Of a stretch of 64,000 bases of DNA, positions 6,403 through 15,304 are shown one piece after another. The translations under genes and the position numbers were made by a program. Positions within the stretch are counted from its first letter, which is position 1, and every line of letters begins with the position of its first letter. The DNA comes from Novosphingobium sp. 32-60-15. Its GTDB lineage: Bacteria; Pseudomonadota; Alphaproteobacteria; Sphingomonadales; Sphingomonadaceae. The notes under the pieces were generated by a model, which had not been told where the DNA came from, ran no database searches, and saw only the letters and a program-made list of their open reading frames with translations. The stretch is taken from assembly GCF_002280675.1 (NCBI RefSeq), contig NZ_NCEN01000006.1:1-64000 (forward strand). Reading direction: 5' to 3'.

Positions 6403-7296
6403 TTAGCGCGGTAGCAACCGCCCGCGCTCTTGCGCCACCAGCGCCATCAGCCAGTCTTTGAACGCCCGCACACGCGCCAGATTGTGCGTATCCTTGTGCG
6501 TCACCAGCCAGAATGTCCGCGTAATGCAGCGTTCTGGCAAGACTGGTACGAGCCGCTTGTCGGAATCGCCGATGAAGCATGGCAGTACGCCGATGCCTGC
6601 GCCTGCTGCAATAATGCTGTGCTGCGCATTGATCGAGGACGAGCGAACCGTGGCTGACAGGTTTTGCTCGATTTCTGCCAGATAACGCAGCTCCGGCGCG
6701 TAAAGCAGATCGGGAATATAGCCGACGAGCGGGTGGCCATCGGCAAGGTCTGTGGGCTTTTGCGGCACGCCATGCTGTTCGAGATATTCGGTCGAAGCGT
6801 AAAGGCGCAAGGCATAGTCTGATAGCTTGCCTGCGATCACTGGCCCTGCGCGGGGGCGCGACAAGGTTACGGCAAGGTCGGCTTCCCGCTTGGACGGGCT
6901 GAGAAAGCCGCTGGATGCGACCAGATCGATCATCAAGCGCGGGTGCTGCTGGGTAAAGCTGCCGAGGCGTGCTGCCACCAGCCATGTGCCGAACCCTTCG
7001 GACAGACTGACTCGCAACAGCCCGCCAGCGCCAGCGCCGGATTCGGTGTTTTCGGAAATGCGGCGCGCGGATTGCTCCATCGCCTCTACTTCTTCGAGCA
7101 TGCGCTCACCAGCCTCGGTCAGCACCTGACCTTGCCGTGTCTGTTCGAAAAGAGTCGTGCCAAGGCGGGTTTCAAGACGGCGCAGGCGGCGGCCCATCGT
7201 TGTCGCATCTATGCCCAATTGTGCCGCCGCTCGCGACAACTGGCCCGCGCGCGCAATCGCCAGAAAGTCCTGAAGATCGTTCCAATTGATGGCCAT
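6403..7296 (-). CDS. LysR-family transcriptional regulator
   Basis: 297 residues. The N-terminal winged helix (about 5-65) reads DLQDFLAIARAGQLSRAAAQLG and RRLRRLETRLGTTLFEQT, the standard LysR helix-turn-helix and dimerisation start. The rest is a periplasmic-binding-protein-like effector domain. It is divergently transcribed from the aldehyde dehydrogenase and valine-degradation genes at 7483 onward, and the shared 186-bp intergenic region carries two TGCAGG palindromes. It is therefore the likely regulator of that cluster; the inducer is unknown (a pathway intermediate is the obvious candidate). Confidence 0.9.
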   Translation of the reverse strand: MAINWNDLQDFLAIARAGQLSRAAAQLGIDATTMGRRLRRLETRLGTTLFEQTRQGQVLTEAGERMLEEVEAMEQSARRISENTESGAGAGGLLRVSLSEGFGTWLVAARLGSFTQQHPRLMIDLVASSGFLSPSKREADLAVTLSRPRAGPVIAGKLSDYALRLYASTEYLEQHGVPQKPTDLADGHPLVGYIPDLLYAPELRYLAEIEQNLSATVRSSSINAQHSIIAAGAGIGVLPCFIGDSDKRLVPVLPERCITRTFWLVTHKDTHNLARVRAFKDWLMALVAQERGRLLPR

Positions 7297-7327
7297 TGCG
7301 CACCTCTTCCCCCGTCACCTGCACGAT

Positions 7328-7393
7328 ACCTGCATTTTTGCAGGTTAGCATTGCATTAAGTGGGCTTGCCTGCAAACGTGAGAGGGTGCAGGC
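7328..7393. promoter_or_regulatory. two palindromic candidate LysR operator sites
   Basis: Site 1 (7328-7345) is ACCTGCA-TTTT-TGCAGGT, a perfect 7-bp inverted repeat. Site 2 (7368-7393) is GCCTGCA-N12-TGCAGGC. Both use the same CCTGCA half-site. They lie between the divergent LysR gene (start 7296) and the dehydrogenase gene (start 7483), where LysR regulators usually bind tandem sites with a partially symmetric core. Assignment as operators is inference from position and symmetry. Confidence 0.55.
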
Positions 7394-7482
7394 AACTGCG
7401 ATAAATTTAACGAGGGGATTTGAGCAGCCAGACCCGCCATCGCATGGCGTGGTTGCCCAATCCTGAAAGCCAAGGATGCATC

Positions 7483-8901
7483 ATGGCCGTCGCCCAACCC
7501 ACTGCACTGTCACCCGAAGCCACTGAAATTGCGGCACTTGTTGCCCGTTCGCGCGCCGCGCAGGCCCAGATCGCGAACTACACGCAAGAGCAGGTCGATG
7601 CGCTTATCCGCGCGATGGTGTGGTCGGTCGCGCGTGAAGATGTCGCCGAGAAGATTGCCCAGCATACCGTCGATGAAACGCAGCTTGGCAATTACGATGG
7701 CAAGTACCTCAAGATCTTCCGCAAGACCCGCGCAACCTTGTACGATATCATCGACGACAAGTCAGTTGGCGTGCTGGAAGAAGATCCCGTTCGCAACATC
7801 GTCAAGATCGCCAAGCCGGTTGGCGTGATCGGTGCGCTTTCGCCTTCGACCAACCCCGAAGCAACGCCTGTGATCAAGGCGATTTCCGCTGTGAAGGGCC
7901 GCAACTCGATCATCGTCGCACCGCACCCGCGCGCCAAGCTGACCAACAAGCTGATCTGCGATCTTATGCGCGAAGCCATCGTCAAGATGGGCGCGCCGGC
8001 CGACCTGGTGCTCAGCATCGATATTCCTTCGGTTGAAAAGACCAACGAACTTATGCGCCAGTGCGACCGCGTGCTGGCCACCGGCGGCACACCGATGGTC
8101 AAGGCAGCCTATTCGTCCGGCACTCCGGCGCTGGGCGTTGGCGTGGGCAATGCAGTGATCACGGTTGATGAAACGGCGGATCTGGATGACGCTGCCGAGA
8201 AAATCCGCATTTCCAAGACGCTGGATCTTGCCGCGTCGTGTTCGTCAGACAACAGCGTCATCCTGCTCGACGCCATTTACGACGAGATGCTTGTGAAGCT
8301 TCAGCATCAGGGCGGTTACATCGTGACCCCTGAAGAAAAGACGTTGTTGCAGAACGTGATCTGGGTCGATGGCCACATCAATGCCAACGCCGTGGCGCAG
8401 CCTGCTGAAAAAATTGCCGGGATGGCGGGTTTCGGCCTGCCCGAAGGCAAGATCTTCTTCATCGTGCCCGAAACCGGCACTGGCCCTGATCATCCATTCT
8501 CGGGCGAGAAGATGACGGTTACAATGGCGCTTTATCGCGCGAAGGATATCGACGAAGCGATCGCGCTGACCAACGCCATTCAGGCATATCAGGGGCAGGG
8601 CCATAGCTGCGGTATCTATTCGCAGTCCGATGCCAACATCATGAAGCTGGCCAATGGCACCCGCACCAGCCGCGTCATGGTCAACCAGCCACAGTCGGCT
8701 TCGAACAGCGGTAACTTGTGGAACGGCATGCGCCAGACCTTCTCGCTGGGTTGCGGAAGCTGGGGTGGCAATGGCACCAACAACAACATCACGTGGCGTG
8801 ACCTGATCAACGAAACGTGGGTTTCCAAGCCTCTGGCGCAGGCCAAGGTCCTGCCAAGCGACGAGGTTCTGTTCGGCGATGTGATCGCCAAGCTCGCTTG
8901 A
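7483..8901 (+). CDS. CoA-acylating aldehyde dehydrogenase (SauS/EutE/AdhE-N type)
   Basis: 472 residues from ATG 7483, preceded by AAGGA at 7472-7476. The catalytic Cys is in LAASCSSDNS, and the G-V-G-V-G-N segment before a T-V-D-E-T-A-D stretch is typical of acylating aldehyde dehydrogenases related to EutE, the N-domain of AdhE and sulfoacetaldehyde dehydrogenase SauS. These convert an aldehyde plus CoA and NAD(P) to acyl-CoA. It is not the MmsA family, although it occupies the position mmsA has in many valine clusters. A role on (methyl)malonate semialdehyde is inferred from the following genes. Confidence 0.75.
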   Translation: MAVAQPTALSPEATEIAALVARSRAAQAQIANYTQEQVDALIRAMVWSVAREDVAEKIAQHTVDETQLGNYDGKYLKIFRKTRATLYDIIDDKSVGVLEEDPVRNIVKIAKPVGVIGALSPSTNPEATPVIKAISAVKGRNSIIVAPHPRAKLTNKLICDLMREAIVKMGAPADLVLSIDIPSVEKTNELMRQCDRVLATGGTPMVKAAYSSGTPALGVGVGNAVITVDETADLDDAAEKIRISKTLDLAASCSSDNSVILLDAIYDEMLVKLQHQGGYIVTPEEKTLLQNVIWVDGHINANAVAQPAEKIAGMAGFGLPEGKIFFIVPETGTGPDHPFSGEKMTVTMALYRAKDIDEAIALTNAIQAYQGQGHSCGIYSQSDANIMKLANGTRTSRVMVNQPQSASNSGNLWNGMRQTFSLGCGSWGGNGTNNNITWRDLINETWVSKPLAQAKVLPSDEVLFGDVIAKLA

Positions 8902-8918
8902 CCTTGCCGATGCAAAAT

Positions 8919-8950
8919 CACCCCTGCAGCCATATTGCGCTGCGGGGGTG
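8919..8950 (+). terminator. strong hairpin between dehydrogenase and acyl-CoA dehydrogenase genes
   Basis: CACCCCTGCAGC (8919-8930) pairs with GCTGCGGGGGTG (8939-8950) around an 8-nt loop, with one G-U pair. There is no long T-run after it, so it may be a weak terminator, an attenuator or a 3' stabiliser that tunes expression of the genes downstream relative to the dehydrogenase. Confidence 0.45.
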
Positions 8951-9036
8951 CATTTGCATTTGGTGCAGGGTTCTGGACGTTGCGCGGCATACCGCCTAGC
9001 AACCCACGCAGAACATAGAGGATATGCGAGCCAGCC

Positions 9037-10179
9037 ATGACAGATCAATTCGCGCTGACCGAAGACCAGATTGCCATTCAGGAAATGGCCCGCCGCTTTA
9101 CCGCTGACGCGATTACTCCGTTCGCCGCGCAATGGGATGAAGATCATGTCTTCCCGCGTGAGACGGTTAAGGCGGCGGCCGAACTCGGCTTTGCCGCGAT
9201 CTATGTCAGCGAGGAATCGGGCGGTATCGGCCTCGGTCGCCTTGAATCGGCGCTGATCATGGAGGCCATGGCTTATGGCTGCCCAACCACGTCCGCGTTC
9301 ATCTCGATTCACAATATGGCCGCGTGGATGATTGATTCATTTGGTGGCGATGAGGTCAAGGCGCGCTATTTGCCTGGGCTTGTCACCATGGACCTGATGG
9401 CCAGCTACTGCCTGACCGAACCCGGCTCCGGCTCGGACGCTGCGGCGCTCAAGACCACCGCGCGCCGCGATGGCGACGATTATGTGTTGAACGGCACCAA
9501 GCAGTTCATCTCAGGCGGTGGCATGAACGACGTTTACGTGGTCATGGTTCGCACCGGCGCAGATGGCCCCAAGGGCATCTCATGCATCGTGGTGGACAAG
9601 GACACGCCCGGCGTCAGCTTTGGTGCGCCCGAAAAGAAGCTTGGCTGGAACGCTTCGCCCACAGCGCAAGTCGTGTTCGACAACGCTCGCGTGCCGGTGG
9701 CCAATCGTGTCGGCGATGAGGGCGATGGTTTCCGCTTCGCCATGGCGGGGCTGGATGGTGGCCGCCTGAACATCGGCGCTTGTTCGCTGGGCGGCGCGCA
9801 ACGCTGCCTTGATGAGGCGGTCGGCTACGTCAAGGATCGCCGCCAGTTCGGCAAGGCGATTGCTGAATTCCAGAACACCCAGTTCCAGATTGCGGATATG
9901 GCGACCGATCTCGAAGCTGCACGCGCACTGCTTTATCTTGCCGCTGCCAAGGTTACGTCCGGGGCCCCCGACAAGACCCGCTTTTCGGCCATGGCCAAGA
10001 AGCTGGCGACCGACAGTGGCTCGTCGATTGTTGATCGCGCGCTGCAGATGTTTGGTGGTTACGGCTATTTGCGCGATTACCCGATCGAACGCTTCTGGCG
10101 CGATTTGCGCGTTCACCGCATCCTTGAAGGCACGAACGAGGTTATGAGCATGATCGTTGGAAGGGACTTGCTGAAGTGA
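9037..10179 (+). CDS. acyl-CoA dehydrogenase, probable isobutyryl-CoA dehydrogenase
   Basis: 380 residues, full length for the family. It shows YCLTEPGSGSDAAALKT in the FAD-binding middle region, DRRQFGKAI in the C-terminal helical domain, MFGGYGY, and the catalytic Glu in ILEGTNEV. The enzyme oxidises a short branched acyl-CoA, here most likely isobutyryl-CoA to methacrylyl-CoA, passing electrons to ETF. Substrate is deduced from the genes that follow (3-hydroxyisobutyryl-CoA hydrolase and 3-hydroxyisobutyrate dehydrogenase). The next gene starts at GTG 10176, overlapping its stop. Confidence 0.88.
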   Translation: MTDQFALTEDQIAIQEMARRFTADAITPFAAQWDEDHVFPRETVKAAAELGFAAIYVSEESGGIGLGRLESALIMEAMAYGCPTTSAFISIHNMAAWMIDSFGGDEVKARYLPGLVTMDLMASYCLTEPGSGSDAAALKTTARRDGDDYVLNGTKQFISGGGMNDVYVVMVRTGADGPKGISCIVVDKDTPGVSFGAPEKKLGWNASPTAQVVFDNARVPVANRVGDEGDGFRFAMAGLDGGRLNIGACSLGGAQRCLDEAVGYVKDRRQFGKAIAEFQNTQFQIADMATDLEAARALLYLAAAKVTSGAPDKTRFSAMAKKLATDSGSSIVDRALQMFGGYGYLRDYPIERFWRDLRVHRILEGTNEVMSMIVGRDLLK

Positions 10180-11222
10180 CCAACGATGTTCTTGTAAAGC
10201 TTGATGGCGCAGCAGGCGTTGTTTCGCTCAATCGGCCCAAGGCGATCCATGCGCTGACCATCGATATGGTGCACATGATGACAGCCGCATTGCTGGCTTG
10301 GCGCAATGATCCAGCTGTTGGCGCGGTCCTGATCGATCATTCCGAAGGCCGCGGCTTTTGCGCGGGCGGGGACATTTCCTATTTGCGCAACTCTGCCTTG
10401 AACGACGGCGGAGAGAGCGGCCGCAAGTTCTTCCACGACGAATACCAGCTCAATCATCTGTTGATGACGTACGGCAAGCCTGTGGTTACGTTCATGGACG
10501 GCATCACCATGGGCGGCGGCGTTGGTTTGTCTGGCCCTGCAACGTATCGCGTGGCGACCGAAGCCACGCGCTTTGCCATGCCCGAAACGGGCATTGGCCT
10601 GTTTCCCGATGTGGGCGGCGGCTGGTTCCTTTCGCGTCTCAAGGGACGGATCGGGCAGTATCTGGCGCTCACCGGCGCACGGTTCGATGGCGCGGAATGC
10701 GTTTGGGCAGGCCTTGCCACGCACTATATTCCGGCGGAAAACCTTGCCGATGTAAAAGCTCGGATCGCAGCTGATCCTGCCGCGATTGCCACGATCTTGC
10801 GCGAAGCCTCAGCGGTCCCGCCTGAGCCGAAGATTGCGGCCCATGCCAAGGATATCGAGCGTCTGTTTGCCTCGGACCGTTACGAGGACATTCTCGCAGC
10901 CCTGACTGCGGATGGATCTGACTTTGCCGAGGCTACCTTGGCAACGCTTGCCACCAAAAGCCCGCAGACCTGCAAAGTTGCGCTGCGCCAACTCGCCACC
11001 AGCCTGACCTTGCCAGACTTTGCCGCCAACATGGTGATGGAATACCGCATTGCCGCGCGGGTGCTGGTTCTGCCCGATTTTTCCGAAGGTGTTCGCGCCG
11101 TCATTGTCGACAAGGACAACGCGCCCCAATGGTCGCCCGCAACGCCCGAAGGCGTGACCGACGATCTGCTTGATGCCATATTTGCGCCACTGGGCGCTGC
11201 TGACGAATGGAAACCGCTATGA
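10176..11222 (+). CDS. 3-hydroxyisobutyryl-CoA hydrolase
   Basis: 348 residues, starting at GTG 10176 in a GTGA overlap. It is a crotonase-fold protein with FCAGGDI (oxyanion hole), MGGGVGLSG and the HIBCH signature [16 protein letters not shown], which distinguishes hydrolases from hydratases. It releases free 3-hydroxyisobutyrate from the CoA ester in valine breakdown, protecting the cell from reactive methacrylyl-CoA. Longer than simple enoyl-CoA hydratases because of the C-terminal HIBCH extension. The stop overlaps the next ATG. Confidence 0.92.
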   Translation: MTNDVLVKLDGAAGVVSLNRPKAIHALTIDMVHMMTAALLAWRNDPAVGAVLIDHSEGRGFCAGGDISYLRNSALNDGGESGRKFFHDEYQLNHLLMTYGKPVVTFMDGITMGGGVGLSGPATYRVATEATRFAMPETGIGLFPDVGGGWFLSRLKGRIGQYLALTGARFDGAECVWAGLATHYIPAENLADVKARIAADPAAIATILREASAVPPEPKIAAHAKDIERLFASDRYEDILAALTADGSDFAEATLATLATKSPQTCKVALRQLATSLTLPDFAANMVMEYRIAARVLVLPDFSEGVRAVIVDKDNAPQWSPATPEGVTDDLLDAIFAPLGAADEWKPL

Positions 11223-12001
11223 GCTATGAAACGATCCTCGTCGAACAGCAGGGTGCCGTTACCCTGATCACGCTCAACCGCCCGCAGGCGCTCAACGCCT
11301 TGAACACGCAAGTTCTGGCGGACCTGATCGATGCTTTCGCGGCCTATCAGGCCGATCCATCGCAGCGTTGCGCCGTCCTTACCGGATCAGGCGAAAAGGC
11401 ATTTGCCGCAGGCGCCGATATCAAGGAAATGGCTGACAAACCGGCTTCGGATTTCTTTAACGAAGACTTCTTCTCGCAGTGGACCAGCCACGTGGTCAAG
11501 GCCACGCGTAAACCGTGGATCGCCGCAGTCAATGGCTTTGCACTGGGCGGCGGTTGCGAATTGGCAATGATGGCTGATTTCATCATCGCGTCGGACACGG
11601 CCAAGTTCGGCCAGCCCGAAATCAAGCTGGGCGTTGCCCCCGGCATGGGCGGATCGCAGCGCCTGACCCGCGCGGTGGGCAAGGCAAAGTCGATGGACAT
11701 GTGCCTGACCGGACGAATGATGGATGCTGTTGAAGCGGAACGCTCAGGCCTTGTCAGCCGGATCGTGCCGCTTGCCGATCTGTTGGCCGAAGCCCTGAAG
11801 GCCGCTGCCACCATCGCCGCGATGCCGCCGATGGCCGCAATGGTGAACAAGGAAATGGTCAACGCCGCGTTTGAAACCACGCTCGATCAGGGCCTGCTGT
11901 TCGAACGCCGCGCCTTCCAGATACTGACCGCCACCGAAGACAAAGTCGAAGGCATGAAAGCCTTCATCGAAAAACGCCCCGGCGTCTGGACTGGTCGCTA
12001 A
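11219..12001 (+). CDS. enoyl-CoA hydratase
   Basis: 260 residues from ATG 11219 (ATGA overlap). It is a crotonase with [11 protein letters not shown] (oxyanion loop), GGGCELAMM and the catalytic Glu region [17 protein letters not shown]. In this cluster it would hydrate methacrylyl-CoA to 3-hydroxyisobutyryl-CoA, the step between its two upstream neighbours. It may also serve general short-chain beta-oxidation. The family call is certain; the substrate is by context. Confidence 0.9.
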   Translation: MSYETILVEQQGAVTLITLNRPQALNALNTQVLADLIDAFAAYQADPSQRCAVLTGSGEKAFAAGADIKEMADKPASDFFNEDFFSQWTSHVVKATRKPWIAAVNGFALGGGCELAMMADFIIASDTAKFGQPEIKLGVAPGMGGSQRLTRAVGKAKSMDMCLTGRMMDAVEAERSGLVSRIVPLADLLAEALKAAATIAAMPPMAAMVNKEMVNAAFETTLDQGLLFERRAFQILTATEDKVEGMKAFIEKRPGVWTGR

Positions 12002-12013
12002 TCACGGTAAGTC

Positions 12014-12120
12014 CCCCTCCCGCATGCGGGAGGGGTTAGGGGAGGGCATGTTGCCTTCGCTCAACCTTTAATCCCAGCGGGAACAGGCCCTCCCTCGGCC
12101 CCTCCCGCAAGCGGGAGCGG
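12014..12120. repeat. pair of GC-rich palindromes of the CCCCTCCCGC family
   Basis: 12014-12035 is a perfect 22-bp palindrome (CCCCTCCCGCA/TGCGGGAGGGG). 12099-12120 is a second copy with one mismatch (CCCCTCCCGC-AA-GCGGGAGCGG). Between them are GGTTAGGGGAGGG- and GGCCCTCCC-like arms, so the whole forms a nested inverted structure of the intergenic REP type. The second palindrome includes the first two bases of the GGAG ribosome-binding site (12119-12122) of the downstream gene. Confidence 0.75.
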
Positions 12121-12129
12121 AGATTCACA

Positions 12130-12999
12130 ATGAAAATCGCATTCATCGGACTTGGCAATATGGGCGGCGGCATGGCCGCAAACCTTGTAAAGGCGGGGCA
12201 CGATGTTCACGCTTTCGATCTTGCCGAAGCCGCGCTCACCCGCGCGCAGGAAAACGGCTGCACCACGTACACTTCGGTCAAGGAAGCCGTTCAGGGCGCC
12301 GATGCCGTCGTCTCGATGCTGCCCAATGGCGCCATCGTGAAGTCGGTCTATGGCTCGGACGTGATCGGCCATGCGCCTGTTACCGCGCTCCTGCTAGATT
12401 GCTCGACTATCGACGTTGCCAGCGCGCGCGAAGTTGCAGCGGCAGCAGATGAAGCAGGCTATGCCATGGTTGATGCGCCGGTTTCTGGCGGGATCGCTGC
12501 AGCCAATGGCGGCACGCTGACGTTCATGGTCGGTGGCAGCGATGATGCTTTCGCCCGCGCTGAAACTATCCTTGGTGCAATGGGCAAGACAGTCATTTAT
12601 GCAGGCACAAGCGGTGCAGGCCAAGCTGCCAAGATTTGCAACAACATGCTGCTGGGCGCATCGATGGTCGCCACGTGTGAGACGTTTGCCATGGCTGAAA
12701 AGCTCGGCCTTGATCTGCAAACCTTCTATGATATTTCGTCCAAGGCCTCGGGCCAGTGCTGGTCGATGACTTCGTATTGCCCGGTTCCCGGCGTCGGTCC
12801 AAAGACCCCTGCAGACAACGACTATCAGGGCGGCTTTGCCACTGCGCTGATGCTTAAGGACTTGAGGCTGGCGATGGCAGCGGCGAGCGATGCGGGCGCG
12901 CAAGTGCCGATGGGCGCGCGGGCTGAAGAACTTTACGCGGCGTTCGCTGATGCAGGCAACGCTGGCCTCGATTTCTCGGCCATTATCAAAACGCTGTAA
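12130..12999 (+). CDS. mmsB: 3-hydroxyisobutyrate dehydrogenase
   Basis: 289 residues. The N-terminal Rossmann motif is GLGNMGGGMA, the substrate loop DAPVSGGIAAANGG is the beta-hydroxyacid dehydrogenase signature, and the catalytic Lys is in QAAKICNNM. It oxidises 3-hydroxyisobutyrate to methylmalonate semialdehyde with NAD. As the last gene of the valine cluster it supplies the aldehyde that the acylating dehydrogenase at 7483 may consume. Its GGAG ribosome-binding site touches a palindrome (see 12014-12120). Confidence 0.92.
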   Translation: MKIAFIGLGNMGGGMAANLVKAGHDVHAFDLAEAALTRAQENGCTTYTSVKEAVQGADAVVSMLPNGAIVKSVYGSDVIGHAPVTALLLDCSTIDVASAREVAAAADEAGYAMVDAPVSGGIAAANGGTLTFMVGGSDDAFARAETILGAMGKTVIYAGTSGAGQAAKICNNMLLGASMVATCETFAMAEKLGLDLQTFYDISSKASGQCWSMTSYCPVPGVGPKTPADNDYQGGFATALMLKDLRLAMAAASDAGAQVPMGARAEELYAAFADAGNAGLDFSAIIKTL

Positions 13000-13005
13000 T
13001 TGGCG

Positions 13006-13779
13006 TTATTTCGTGCGACTGGCGATGATCCGGCCAATCGGGTCATCGCCCAGCGCCGCGTTGCGCTTGGCCGGGCGGGGCAGCAGCGGCTTTTGCGCGC
13101 CATAGCTTACCTGGCGACGCCCCATCGCTGAGGGAACCGCGACTTCTGGCCGGATGCCGCGCAAAAAGTCTGCGCCGATCCGCGAAACCGGCGCATCGCT
13201 GACTTTCACCTTTTGCGAAACATCGGCAGATGACAGGACCGTCAGCCGTTCAGACCGTCCGGGCTTATCGGGATAGATAAATCCGTTCACCGGCCATGCG
13301 GTTGTGCCCAGATCGCCAATCGGCGCATACCAGACGCGGACCTGGCTCCAATCGTTACCGGGTGATACGTCCACAGCACGCACATTGTCCTCAATCTGTC
13401 CGCGCCGTCCGTCGATCTCGGACCAGTTGGCGTGGCGCAGCAGGACGTTGCGCGAATCGATAATGCGGCTGACGGCGGCGACATGGCCCAATTCCATGCG
13501 GCCATGCGGCCTGAAGCTCATCACTGCGCCCACTTTGGGACGATTTCCGCGCGCATAGCGGCCCTCGGCCTGTGCCCACCATGTCAAGGCATCGCCATAG
13601 ATGCGAATGCCGCTAACGGCGCGGGCATATGGCACGCATTCAAGGTAGGGTGAACCCTGGCCATTTTTGCCCGAAGGCACGCCAAACCGCGCAGAATCGG
13701 TGAATTCGGCCGCATAGGTCCCGCTCCCAAAAAGGGCGAAGCCGCAAAGGACGGTAACGGGGACAAACCTTATAGCCAT
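13006..13779 (-). CDS. secreted CHAP-domain protein (putative peptidoglycan amidase/endopeptidase)
   Basis: 257 residues with a signal peptide (MAIRFVPVTVLCGFALFGSG, cleavage near TYAA). The CHAP core carries the catalytic Cys in LECVPYAR, His in ELGHVAAV and the third polar residue in the HANW segment. CHAP enzymes cut peptide or amide bonds in murein. The C-terminal 100 residues are basic and probably disordered. It is encoded alone, convergent with mmsB and divergent from der. Its cellular role could be cell separation or wall remodelling. Confidence 0.8.
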   Translation of the reverse strand: MAIRFVPVTVLCGFALFGSGTYAAEFTDSARFGVPSGKNGQGSPYLECVPYARAVSGIRIYGDALTWWAQAEGRYARGNRPKVGAVMSFRPHGRMELGHVAAVSRIIDSRNVLLRHANWSEIDGRRGQIEDNVRAVDVSPGNDWSQVRVWYAPIGDLGTTAWPVNGFIYPDKPGRSERLTVLSSADVSQKVKVSDAPVSRIGADFLRGIRPEVAVPSAMGRRQVSYGAQKPLLPRPAKRNAALGDDPIGRIIASRTK

Positions 13780-13903
13780 GCCGGCAGTTATCTGCCGGTT
13801 GGGTTATGGTGAGCCTTATACCAATGGTTAATTCCGTGATAATCAAACTTCCGGACTTAACGCCGCGCTTGCGTTCGCGCGCCGGAACAGCCACGGGAGG
13901 CCC

Positions 13904-15292
13904 ATGCGCCCACAGGTTATCATTATCGGACGCCCTAACGTGGGCAAGTCCACCATTTTCAACCGACTCGTCGGCAAAAAGCTCGCACTGGTCGATGATC
14001 AGCCCGGCGTCACACGTGACCGCCGCTTTGGCGATGCCACGCTGCTCGGCCTCGATTTCACCATCGTCGATACGGCAGGCTGGGAAGACACCGATCCCGA
14101 TACGTTGACGGGCCGGATGCGCAAGCAGACCGAAGCCTCGCTGGTGGGCGCAGACGTTGCTCTGTTCGTCATCGATGCGCGCGCAGGTGTCACTCCACTT
14201 GACGAGGAAATCGCCCGCTATTTGCGCCAGAACCGCGTTCCCATCGTGCTGATGGCCAACAAGGCCGAGGGCCGTCAGGGTGATCCCGGCATTTTTGATG
14301 CCTTTTCTCTGGGCTTTGGTGAACCTATCGCTTTCTCGGCCGAGCACGGGCAAGGCCTTGCCGATCTATTCGAAGCGTTGCGTCCACTGATCGAAGCCAA
14401 GCAAGCCGAAGCTGACGACGACGACATCCCCTCGCTTGACGATGAAGAGGAGTTCGATCCCGAATCGGTCCTCAAACTTGCTATCGTCGGACGCCCGAAC
14501 GCGGGCAAATCTACGCTGATCAACAAGATGCTCGGCGAAGACCGCCTGCTGACCGGGCCGGAAGCAGGTATCACGCGCGATTCGATTGCGATTGACTGGC
14601 AGTGGTTTGATCCCAAGCGCGAAGGCTATCGCCCCGTCCGCCTGATTGACACGGCAGGCATGCGTAAAAAGTCGAACGTTGTCGACAAGCTGGAAAAGAT
14701 GTCGGTCGCCGATGCGCGCCACGCCATCGACTTTGCCGAAGTCGTCGTGTTGATGCTCGATTCCACGCGCGGGCTGGAACATCAGGACCTCAAGATCGCC
14801 TCGATGGTGCTCGAAGAAGGGCGCGCGCTGATGATCTGCATCAACAAGTGGGACATCGCCGAAGATCCATCGGGCCTGTTCCAGGGCATCCGCGCAGCAT
14901 TGGAAGACGGCTTGGCGCAGGTGCGCGGCGTTCCGCTGCTCGCCATCTCGGGCCGCACTGGCAAGGGCCTTGATGAAATGCTTTCCGCCGCGTTCGAAAT
15001 CCGCGCCGCATGGTCAAAGCGCGTGCCCACTGCCGCGCTCAACCGCTGGTTCGATGATGCGCTCGCTGCCAATCCACCACCCGCGCCCGGTGGCCGCCGC
15101 ATCAAGCTGCGCTATATCACGCAGGCCAAGACGCGCCCCCCAGGCTTCGTCCTGTTCGGCACCCGTCTCGATCAATTGCCCGAAAGCTACCGGCGTTATC
15201 TGATCAACGGCATGCGCCGCGAACTCGGTTTTGATGCCGTGCCGATCCGCCTTACGCTGCGCAGCCCGAAAAACCCGTTCGCCAAGACATAA
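13904..15292 (+). CDS. der: ribosome-associated GTPase Der (EngA)
   Basis: 462 residues with two tandem GTPase domains. Domain 1: GRPNVGKST, DTAGWE, NKAE. Domain 2 (from about 188): GRPNAGKST, DTAGMR, NKWD. A C-terminal KH-like domain follows (ending RLTLRSPKNPF). Der is needed for 50S subunit assembly. The linker between the GTPase domains is acidic (EADDDDIPSLDDEEEF), as in other alphaproteobacteria. Followed by DUF983 after 12 bp, possibly co-transcribed. Confidence 0.97.
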   Translation: MRPQVIIIGRPNVGKSTIFNRLVGKKLALVDDQPGVTRDRRFGDATLLGLDFTIVDTAGWEDTDPDTLTGRMRKQTEASLVGADVALFVIDARAGVTPLDEEIARYLRQNRVPIVLMANKAEGRQGDPGIFDAFSLGFGEPIAFSAEHGQGLADLFEALRPLIEAKQAEADDDDIPSLDDEEEFDPESVLKLAIVGRPNAGKSTLINKMLGEDRLLTGPEAGITRDSIAIDWQWFDPKREGYRPVRLIDTAGMRKKSNVVDKLEKMSVADARHAIDFAEVVVLMLDSTRGLEHQDLKIASMVLEEGRALMICINKWDIAEDPSGLFQGIRAALEDGLAQVRGVPLLAISGRTGKGLDEMLSAAFEIRAAWSKRVPTAALNRWFDDALAANPPPAPGGRRIKLRYITQAKTRPPGFVLFGTRLDQLPESYRRYLINGMRRELGFDAVPIRLTLRSPKNPFAKT

Positions 15293-15304
15293 GGCACACA
15301 AAAA

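Noticed and set aside
5876..6985. 369-codon minus-strand frame running through tRNA-Val, DUF3297 and the LysR gene
   Set aside because: It crosses a tRNA gene and two well-supported coding regions.
7483..8901. Initial thought that the dehydrogenase is methylmalonate-semialdehyde dehydrogenase MmsA
   Set aside because: The catalytic segment (LAASCSSDNS) and the GVGVGN loop fit acylating EutE/SauS-type enzymes, not the MmsA family.
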